Shown one piece after another: positions 23,522 to 29,846 of a stretch of DNA of 40,299 nucleotides. A model generated the notes under the pieces. It was not told where the DNA came from, did no database searches, and saw only the letters and a list, made by a program, of their open reading frames with translations. The DNA is from Chryseobacterium populi (lineage in GTDB: Bacteria > Bacteroidota > Bacteroidia > Flavobacteriales > Weeksellaceae): contig NZ_AKJY01000053.1 in NCBI RefSeq assembly GCF_000282115.1, positions 1 through 40,299 of the forward strand. The letters are read 5' to 3'. Within the stretch, counting starts at the first letter, position 1, and every line of letters starts with the position of its first letter. The position numbers and the translations under genes are program-made.

Positions 23522-24397
23522 ATGAGAACGATTTTAGTCGCCACTGACTACTCAAAGCCTGCGAAAAATGCGGCCTTTTATGCTCTGCATTTGGCCCATG
23601 CCCTGAAGGCCAACATCGATTTATGCCACGCCTTTGGCTTACCGATTGAAAGTCCAATGCTTGGGCAGACCGTATGGTCTGTATATGAATATCCAGATTT
23701 ATATGAAGAAAATACAAAAGAGCTTAAAAATTTGGCAAAGGCACTGGAAGAAAGAGAAAAAGTTGTATGGGGAGATGAAGCTTTTCCATTTCATCCTTCA
23801 ATACATTATGAAAGTGAGGGAGGCGATGCGGTTCATGTTATCAACAATATGGCAGCCAATAAAAAGCCGCTTCTTATCGTAATGGGCATGCAGGGAGCAG
23901 GAATGCTTACCCGCTTTATTTTCGGAAGCAACAGTATACAGATGATTGAAAACACAAAATATCCGCTTCTTTTAGTTCCATTAAACCATAAATATAATGG
24001 ACTTAAGAAGATTGCCTTCGCTACAGATCTGAATAAAAAAGACATAAAAACTGCTCAATTATTAATTGAATTTGCCAAATACTTTGATGCTGAGCTTTTG
24101 ATTACCCATATTATTCAGAGCAATAATGATGTGATCCAGGATGCCACTTATGAACATAAAAAAGAGACGTTTCTAAAGAACCTGAATGGTAAAACTTGCT
24201 ATAACTGTATATACAGTGAAAATATAGATTACGGTTTGGAAATATTAAAAAACAAAGACATCGATATGCTGGTGATGGGTCATCATGATAAAAGTTTCTT
24301 CAAAAGACTATTTTGGGGAAGTCATGCCGCAAGACAGGCTGTAGAATTAGAAATTCCCCTATTAACGATTCCTGAAAATGTTCATGTTCATTTTTGA
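23522..24397 (+). CDS. Universal stress protein, two UspA domains
   Basis: A 291-residue cytoplasmic protein of two tandem Usp domains (about 1-150 and 155-290). The first keeps the ATP-binding signature G-2x-G-9x-G-S (GMQGAGMLTRFIFGSNS), followed by YPLLLVP. The second has GHHDKSFFKRLFWGSHA, with the second Gly replaced by Asp, so it probably binds nucleotide poorly. Tandem Usp proteins are induced under starvation and hypoxia in many bacteria. It lies 7 nt after the L,D-transpeptidase gene, so both belong to one transcript driven by the paired operator at 22048-22112. Confidence 0.88.
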   Translation: MRTILVATDYSKPAKNAAFYALHLAHALKANIDLCHAFGLPIESPMLGQTVWSVYEYPDLYEENTKELKNLAKALEEREKVVWGDEAFPFHPSIHYESEGGDAVHVINNMAANKKPLLIVMGMQGAGMLTRFIFGSNSIQMIENTKYPLLLVPLNHKYNGLKKIAFATDLNKKDIKTAQLLIEFAKYFDAELLITHIIQSNNDVIQDATYEHKKETFLKNLNGKTCYNCIYSENIDYGLEILKNKDIDMLVMGHHDKSFFKRLFWGSHAARQAVELEIPLLTIPENVHVHF

Positions 24398-24498
24398 ATA
24401 TTTAAAATTAATTATTACATATAATTGCTTATAATGGAAATAATATTGAATACGAAAACATTTTCATAGATCATATATGTTCATTATGCTAAAATGTA

Positions 24499-24506
24499 TA
24501 ACTTTA
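24499..24506 (+). promoter_or_regulatory. Candidate -7 element of kinase-regulator operon
   Basis: TAACTTTA resembles the Bacteroidota -7 element and would start transcription near 24511, favouring the kinase start codon at 24530. An ATCA half-site at 24470-24473 lies two bases out of register with the island operator, so autoregulation is possible but not supported. Confidence 0.35.
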
Positions 24507-24529
24507 TATGTCTGCATAATACGATAACT

Positions 24530-25738
24530 ATGGAAAGTGCCAAACTGTTGCAAGCCATTATTGAAACGGCTATTGACGGTATTATAACCATTGATGACAG
24601 GGGGAAAATAGAAAGCCTGAATCCCTCTGCACTAAAAATATTTGGCTACAAAGAGGAAGAATTAATCGGAAAAAATATTTCAGTATTAATGCCGGAACCC
24701 AATAAAAGCAGACATGATGGTTACCTTATTCATTATCAGACTACCGGAGAAAAAAAAATAATAGGCAAAGGAAGGGAAGTCAGAGGATTAAGGAAAGATG
24801 GATCAAAATTTCCTTTTAGGCTTGCTGTAAGCGAAGTACAATATCAGCATAGGATGATTTATACAGGTTTTATCCACGATCTTTCCAAAGAAAAAGAAGC
24901 GGAAGAATCTCTTAAAAGGTATGCTGGTGAGCTGGAAGAATTAGTCGAAAACCGTACAAAATCACTAAAAAAAATGCTTCATGAATTGGAGGTGGCCAAG
25001 GAAGAAGCTAATACATCGCTGGAAAAAGAAAAAGATCTTAACAAAATGAAAAGCCGGTTCGTATCAATGGCATCACACGAGTTTCGAACCCCTTTAAGTT
25101 CTATGCAGCTTTCTGCCGTACTTATTGAAAAATATCTTCAAACTTCAGACAATATCCAAATATTAAAACATCTCCATAAGATAAAAAATGCAATTGCCAG
25201 TTTGAATTCCATCCTCAATGATTTTCTTTCCTTAGAAAAATTGGATACCGGAATTGTAAAACCCCATTATGATTCATTTGATATTGTTAAGTTTTCAGAA
25301 GAACTTACAGAAGAAATGCAGCTTATCACCAAAGAAGATCAAATTATAATATACCAGCACACAGGATCAGAAAGTGAAATCAATTTGGATCAAAACTTAT
25401 TAAGAAATTGTTTAATGAACTTAATGAGCAATGCTATAAAATATTCAGGAGAACATACGTTGATTGAATTCTCTACAGAAATAAATGAAGATAGGTATGT
25501 GTTTTCAGTAAAGGATAATGGAATAGGAATACCCGAAGGAGACCAATCCGGTCTTTTTCAGCCATTTTTCAGGGCACATAATATAGGAAATATTCCCGGA
25601 ACAGGTTTAGGTCTCAATATTGTTCAGCGGTATGTAAATCTCATGGATGGTCGGGTTCATTTTGAAAGTACATCAGATAAGGGTACTGAGTTTACCTTAT
25701 CATTTCATAAAAATTCAGCTAACAATACTCCAATTTAG
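24530..25738 (+). CDS. FixL-like PAS sensor histidine kinase
   Basis: From the ATG at 24530 the kinase has 402 residues. Residues ~5-118 are a PAS domain closely resembling the haem PAS of FixL: LMPEPNKSRHDGY, GEKKIIGKGREVRGLRKDG and TGFIHDLS. Using my recall of Bradyrhizobium FixL numbering, H62 aligns with the haem-ligating His200 and R82 with distal Arg220, with the same spacing of 20. A coiled coil (120-172) leads to the HisKA domain with H183 in SMASHEFRTPLSS. The catalytic domain has N-box LMNLMSNAIKYS, DNGIGIPE and GTGLGLNIV. There is no membrane segment, so it is cytoplasmic. The REC-CRP regulator starts 5 nt downstream and is its obvious partner. Haem binding is an inference. Confidence 0.85.
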   Translation: MESAKLLQAIIETAIDGIITIDDRGKIESLNPSALKIFGYKEEELIGKNISVLMPEPNKSRHDGYLIHYQTTGEKKIIGKGREVRGLRKDGSKFPFRLAVSEVQYQHRMIYTGFIHDLSKEKEAEESLKRYAGELEELVENRTKSLKKMLHELEVAKEEANTSLEKEKDLNKMKSRFVSMASHEFRTPLSSMQLSAVLIEKYLQTSDNIQILKHLHKIKNAIASLNSILNDFLSLEKLDTGIVKPHYDSFDIVKFSEELTEEMQLITKEDQIIIYQHTGSESEINLDQNLLRNCLMNLMSNAIKYSGEHTLIEFSTEINEDRYVFSVKDNGIGIPEGDQSGLFQPFFRAHNIGNIPGTGLGLNIVQRYVNLMDGRVHFESTSDKGTEFTLSFHKNSANNTPI

Positions 25739-25743
25739 TACCA

Positions 25744-26796
25744 ATGGAAAAGACACGCCTACTGATAATCGAAGATAATGACGATATCCGCGAAAGCACT
25801 TCGGAGATTCTTCAGCTTGCCAGTTATGAAGTATTTCAGGCTTCTAATGGTAAACAGGGAGTAGATCTGGCTATTAAGCATATACCGGATGTGATATTAT
25901 GTGATATTATGATGCCGGAGCTTGACGGGTATGGGGTTTTACATCTTTTAAGCAAAAGAGAGGATACTGCGCTTATCCCTTTTATTTTTATAACGGCAAA
26001 AACGGATCGGATAGAAATCCGAAAAGGAATAGAAATGGGGGCGGATGACTACCTTACTAAGCCATTTGATGATATAGAACTTCTCAGTGCTATTGAAAGC
26101 CGATTGAAAAAGAAAGAACGTCAGAAAAGCCTTTATAGCAATATTCTTAGTCAAATGACCAATTTATTTCACGGTGCGCATGGACTTGATGAATTAAAGA
26201 AAGCTTTTGATGAACGAAAAGTCAAATCTTTTAAAAAGAAACAGATTATCTATTATGAAGGTGATACTGCAAATGCTGTTTATCTTATTATATCAGGCTC
26301 AGTGAAAACAACAAAAATGACAGAAGACGGAAAAGAACTCATGACAGCAGTCTACAGTCCGGAAGAATATTTTGGAATCACTTCATTATTTGCAGGAAAA
26401 GAATATAAAGAGACAGCTGAAGTATTGGAGGATGCTACCTTATGCTCAGTTCCCAGAGAAGTTATTGATCAACTACTGTATAAATATCCTGATATAGCGG
26501 AAAAATTCATCAAAATTCTTGCCCAGAATGTTATTACCCACGAAGAGCAGCTATTGCAGCTTGCTTATTTTTCTGTGAGAAAAAGAATGGCGGAAGTTTT
26601 ACTTAAGATTCATACAAAACATCCTCACACGGAAAATTTTGAAATTTCAAGAGAAAACCTCGCTTCTATGGCTGGAATGGCTATTGAAACGGTAAGCAGA
26701 ATTCTCAGTGATTTTAAAGAAGAAAATTTAATAGATAGAAATGCAGGCAGGATTACGATACTGGACGTTTCACGTCTTCAAAAATTAAAAAACTAA
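25744..26796 (+). CDS. REC-CRP/FNR fusion response regulator
   Basis: A 350-residue regulator. Residues 1-122 form a receiver domain with acidic pocket (EDND), phospho-acceptor D54 in VILCDIMMP and the Lys of DYLTKPFD. Residues ~150-265 form a cyclic-nucleotide-type beta-roll (IIYYEGDTANAVYLIISGSVK). Residues ~270-345 form a CRP/FNR winged helix with recognition helix AIETVSRILSDF. Glu, Ser and Arg (E-x-x-S-R) match the FNR residues that read TTGAT, which fits the TGAT-N4-ATCA boxes in this window. No cysteine cluster for an iron-sulfur centre is present, so the signal should come by phosphorylation from the adjacent kinase. It thus merges the roles of FixJ and FixK in one protein. Confidence 0.88.
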   Translation: MEKTRLLIIEDNDDIRESTSEILQLASYEVFQASNGKQGVDLAIKHIPDVILCDIMMPELDGYGVLHLLSKREDTALIPFIFITAKTDRIEIRKGIEMGADDYLTKPFDDIELLSAIESRLKKKERQKSLYSNILSQMTNLFHGAHGLDELKKAFDERKVKSFKKKQIIYYEGDTANAVYLIISGSVKTTKMTEDGKELMTAVYSPEEYFGITSLFAGKEYKETAEVLEDATLCSVPREVIDQLLYKYPDIAEKFIKILAQNVITHEEQLLQLAYFSVRKRMAEVLLKIHTKHPHTENFEISRENLASMAGMAIETVSRILSDFKEENLIDRNAGRITILDVSRLQKLKN

Positions 26797-26875
26797 TATC
26801 TGTCACTTTTTATAATGATTTTATACATTGAATATTGATAATGAGATCTATACATTTGATCATTCAAAAGACAGT

Positions 26876-27232
26876 ATGAAAGTCATCGTTTATCATATCA
26901 GCCAGGAAGATAAAAAGCTTCTGGCTTTGGCTAATCGTAAAAAACATAAAATTACGATTATAGTAGATCCTTTAAGTGAAGCTACCGTTCATTTTGCAGA
27001 AGCAAAAGATACTGCCATAATCATTGATCAGGAAAACCCGGTTTCAAACAGTCTTATTTTGAAACTTATATCCTTTGGGATTAGATATTTTATATTCAGA
27101 TTCCAGGAACAGGCTCCTGTGGATGTATCAATAATTCAGGATGCCGGATTGAAATACATTACCATTACAGATTCAACATTGAAGATTTCCTCAATAATTA
27201 AAATTCTCGATGCCTGGGAAAAAAGTGATTAG
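26876..27232 (+). CDS. Lone D-lactate dehydrogenase-like N-terminal domain
   Basis: The start is the ATG at 26876, where homology begins; the frame extends upstream only through a TTG. The 118-residue product resembles the first ~100 residues of D-lactate dehydrogenases of the 2-hydroxyacid dehydrogenase family: MKVIVYHISQEDKKLLALAN, HKITIIVDPLSEATVHFAEAKDTAIII and LISFGIRYFIFR. The NAD-binding half and the catalytic Arg-Glu-His set are absent, and no second fragment follows, so it cannot be an enzyme of that type. It may be a ligand-binding or regulatory domain. It stands alone between the response regulator and hsp20; the hsp20 operator overlaps its stop codon. Confidence 0.6.
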   Translation: MKVIVYHISQEDKKLLALANRKKHKITIIVDPLSEATVHFAEAKDTAIIIDQENPVSNSLILKLISFGIRYFIFRFQEQAPVDVSIIQDAGLKYITITDSTLKISSIIKILDAWEKSD

Positions 27233-27290
27233 TATCATTTCAAAACGCAACGATCGTCATAATTTAAAAATTATTTCTCTTATACCTTTG
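27226..27290 (+). promoter_or_regulatory. CRP/FNR-like operator-promoter of hsp20
   Basis: A perfect box TGATtagtATCA (27226-27237) overlaps the stop codon of the preceding gene. A second, weaker box CAACgatcGTCA (27248-27259) is 22 bp further. The -7 element TACCTTTG (27283-27290) starts 24 bp after it. With transcription from about 27295 the two boxes are centred near -63.5 and -41.5. A small dyad TTATAC/GTATAA (27280-27285, 27293-27298) straddles the -7 element. Confidence 0.75.
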
Positions 27291-27317
27291 AAGTATAAAC
27301 CTTAAAATAATTGTGTT

Positions 27318-27749
27318 ATGAAAACTTTGGAAAAAACCAATCCATCAAATGAATCTCAATCATTAGAATCTCTGGTAGAAAATTTTTGGAAGAATGATGA
27401 TCTTGTTGATCAGTTGGCTAAAACGGAGCCAACAGTTAACATTATTGATAAAAATGGTGTTTATAAGATTAAAGTATCAGCTCCGGGATTTAAGAAAAAG
27501 GACTTCAAAGTTGCAGTTGAGGACGAAACATTGATCATCAGTGCTGCAACCAGTGCAGAGAAAAAAGAAGAAAAAGAAAATTATGTCAGAAAAGAGTTTT
27601 CAGCTTCCTCATTTGTCCGCAGTTTCCGTTTACCGGATAGTATTAGTTTAGGCCATATAAAAGCCAATTATAAAGGGGGATTATTAAATATTACCATTAA
27701 TAAATCTAATCTGGATAAAAAAGAAGTAAAAGAGATCAAAATACGCTAA
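27318..27749 (+). CDS. Small heat-shock protein Hsp20
   Basis: A 143-residue member of the alpha-crystallin/Hsp20 family. A short variable N-terminus (1-33) precedes the beta-sandwich domain (about 36-143): VNIIDKNGVYKIKVSAPGFKKKDFKVAVEDETLIISA, then YVRKEFSASSFVRSFRLPDSI and the closing ANYKGGLLNITINK with the typical G-x-L motif. These chaperones form oligomers that hold unfolding proteins without ATP. It is transcribed alone from a promoter with the paired operator. Its place beside UspA and the FixL-like kinase recalls hypoxia or dormancy regulons of other bacteria; that comparison is inference. Confidence 0.92.
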   Translation: MKTLEKTNPSNESQSLESLVENFWKNDDLVDQLAKTEPTVNIIDKNGVYKIKVSAPGFKKKDFKVAVEDETLIISAATSAEKKEEKENYVRKEFSASSFVRSFRLPDSISLGHIKANYKGGLLNITINKSNLDKKEVKEIKIR

Positions 27750-27854
27750 AATTTTTCAGTATTAATTCATAAAAACCTATTGCGCATTCAGGAGATTATT
27801 CAAGTATCAGAGCCAGAATAGGCCGTTGCGCAACAGATTTATAAAACTAAAAAA

Positions 27855-29222
27855 ATGGATACTATTATTTTAAAATCTCTTGGAGGAGCCGAAACAGTTA
27901 CCGGATCCAAGCATTTATTAAAGACCTCGGAACTTACTATATTAGTAGATTGTGGATTGTTTCAGGGCATTAAATCTTTGCGTGAACAAAACTGGGAATC
28001 ATTAAATGTCGATGTTGCTGAAATAGATATTGTCATTCTTACGCATGCTCATCTTGATCATTGCGGTTATATTCCTCTTCTTGTAAAAAACGGATTTAAA
28101 GGTAAAATTTACATGACTGAGCCTACCAAAGAATTAGCAAAATTGATTTTACTCGATAGTGCAAAGCTGCAGGAAGAAGATGCGGAGAAAGCGAATTTTC
28201 ATCATTATACCAAACATAATCCTGCAAAACCGTTGTATACGATAAATGATGCTGAAAGATCTTTTAAACAATTTTTTACGGTTAGTGAAAACACCGCGAT
28301 CAAACTTAGTGATCATATTCAATGCAGGTTTAAACCCTGCGGGCATATTATTGGAGCCTGTTCTGTGGAGATCAAATGTTTTGAGAAAACGATCATTTTT
28401 TCAGGAGATATCGGACGGACTCACAGCACTATTTTACCTCCTCCTGATTTTTTCACCGAAGCGGATTTTATAGTGATGGAATCGACATACGGAGACAGAC
28501 TTCATGACAATACCAATTTATATGATAAATTGGAACACTGGATCAATCTCACTGTTAAAAACCATGGTAATATAATTATTCCCAGTTTTGCTGTAGGCAG
28601 GGCACAGGAGCTTATTTATATTCTTTATCAGCTCAAGGAACAGAACAGAATCCCTTACAATCTTCCTGTAATTATGGATAGCCCAATGGCTGCTTCTGCT
28701 ACGGATATTATGGTTGAATATGCTGAACACATAATTGTTAATAAAGAAAAATGGCTGGAAATTATTGAACAGGTGAATATCAATAAAGAATATACGAATA
28801 CTGAAGAAATAGTTCATAATAAACAAAGTAAAATAATAATTGCCGGCAGTGGTATGATGACAGGAGGGCGTGTTCTTGAGTACTTAAAGCATGATATAGG
28901 AAACAGCCGGAATACCGTATTAATTGTTGGTTTTCAGGCAGAAGGTACTCGTGGAAGAGCATTGCTTAATGAATCTCATGAGTTAAAAATTCACGGAAAA
29001 TATTATCCTGCAAACGCAAATGTTGTTGAATTAACGGGATTATCAGCACATGCTGACCAATCTGAATTAATGGAATGGATAAGAAAATTTAAAAATTCTC
29101 CTCAACAGATCATGCTTGTTCACGGTGAACCCTCTGCGCAAGAAGCATTAAGGGTAAAAATTCAAACGGAGCTACAAATACCGGTAAAAATTCTAATAAA
29201 AGATAAGGAATTCATTTTCTGA
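27855..29222 (+). CDS. MBL-fold/beta-CASP metallo-hydrolase (RNase-like)
   Basis: A 455-residue protein with a metallo-beta-lactamase domain carrying the zinc motif HAHLDHCG (about 59-66), a later His in CGHIIGA and Asp in SGDIGR. The beta-CASP insert begins MESTYGDRLH, and the C-terminal RNA-specificity motif lies in GLSAHADQSE, then LVHGEP. This is the CPSF73/Ysh1-like group found in many bacteria, often described as exonucleases or RNA-processing enzymes. All metal ligands appear intact. It lies 105 nt after hsp20; a CAGATTTA element at 27834-27841 may be its -7 box and a lone ATCA is 25 bp upstream, one base out of register. A role in stress RNA turnover is plausible. Confidence 0.85.
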   Translation: MDTIILKSLGGAETVTGSKHLLKTSELTILVDCGLFQGIKSLREQNWESLNVDVAEIDIVILTHAHLDHCGYIPLLVKNGFKGKIYMTEPTKELAKLILLDSAKLQEEDAEKANFHHYTKHNPAKPLYTINDAERSFKQFFTVSENTAIKLSDHIQCRFKPCGHIIGACSVEIKCFEKTIIFSGDIGRTHSTILPPPDFFTEADFIVMESTYGDRLHDNTNLYDKLEHWINLTVKNHGNIIIPSFAVGRAQELIYILYQLKEQNRIPYNLPVIMDSPMAASATDIMVEYAEHIIVNKEKWLEIIEQVNINKEYTNTEEIVHNKQSKIIIAGSGMMTGGRVLEYLKHDIGNSRNTVLIVGFQAEGTRGRALLNESHELKIHGKYYPANANVVELTGLSAHADQSELMEWIRKFKNSPQQIMLVHGEPSAQEALRVKIQTELQIPVKILIKDKEFIF

Positions 29223-29274
29223 AATAATGCTTAAAATTGTACTATTTTATAATTATTCTAAAAAGAAAAAAATC

Positions 29275-29282
29275 TAATTTTG
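29275..29282 (+). promoter_or_regulatory. -7 element close to a GTG start
   Basis: TAATTTTG fits the Bacteroidota -7 consensus and ends only 4 nt before the GTG start at 29287. The transcript would begin at or next to the start codon. The paralogue at 35923 has the same element at the same distance. Confidence 0.5.
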
Positions 29283-29286
29283 TATT

Positions 29287-29667
29287 GTGAGAAAGTTCAT
29301 TTCCATAATATTACTTTCCTTTTATTTGGTTTCGACAACCGAGTTGTATCAGTTGCTGAAGATTCCCGTACTTATAGAACATTTTATAGAGCACAAGGAA
29401 CAAAATGCAGAAATTACTCTTATGTCTTTTCTTAAAATGCATTATGACCATCCTGTAAAAGATGCGGATTATCAGACCGATCAAAAACTACCTTTCATCG
29501 CTCATTCTTTTCCCCTTGCTCTTGTTTTTACTATAAGTCCTAATATCACATTTGAGGTCAAAAAGCAGATCATAACAGATCATCACGAGAAAGTTTATTC
29601 TTATGATGAACCTTTTTATGATAAAGGTGCTTTACATTCTATCTGGCAGCCTCCTAAAAACTGTTAA
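29287..29667 (+). CDS. Hypothetical exported protein, efflux-linked (copy 1)
   Basis: A 126-residue protein starting at GTG; no alternative start exists before residue 46, and the N-terminus (MRKFISIILLSFYLVSTTELYQLL) is a hydrophobic signal or anchor sequence. The mature part contains HYDHPVKDADY, LPFIAHSFPLALVFTI and a terminal IWQPPK. I do not recognise a named domain. It is a close paralogue of the protein at 35923-36312; the two bracket the CzcA-type cluster, and similar small proteins stand beside metal efflux genes in flavobacteria. The several His, Asp and Glu residues could bind metal, but this is a guess. Confidence 0.7.
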   Translation: MRKFISIILLSFYLVSTTELYQLLKIPVLIEHFIEHKEQNAEITLMSFLKMHYDHPVKDADYQTDQKLPFIAHSFPLALVFTISPNITFEVKKQIITDHHEKVYSYDEPFYDKGALHSIWQPPKNC

Positions 29668-29721
29668 TCATTTCCGTTTGTTTTTAAAGTTCAACACGTT
29701 GGTGTTGGTCTCTATCCTGCT

Positions 29722-29744
29722 GTGATTGGGCTGGATTCAATCAC
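29722..29744 (+). terminator. Hairpin ahead of the efflux genes
   Basis: GTGATTG and CAATCAC form a perfect 7-bp stem with a 9-nt loop, followed by CTTGTGTTTTCTGTTC. Just upstream, CAACAC-gttg-GTGTTG (29692-29707) forms another small stem. Both lie in the 179-nt gap between the hypothetical gene and the RND gene, and may terminate the former or attenuate the latter. Confidence 0.45.
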
Positions 29745-29846
29745 CTTGTGTTTTCTGTTCTTTGATAAGAATAGGAGTTTACACTCTTACCTGGCAGGAA
29801 TAGAAACAAATACTATTTATTACAACAAGATTTAACAGAATTAAAT

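Noticed and set aside
24462..24506. Autoregulatory operator for the kinase-regulator operon
   Set aside because: Only one ATCA half-site is present and the -7-like TAACTTTA is 26 bp away, two bases off the shared spacing.
27798..27841. Operator for the metallo-hydrolase gene (ATTCaagtATCA with CAGATTTA)
   Set aside because: Only one half-site matches, the spacing is 25 rather than 24, and no partner box is found 22 bp away.
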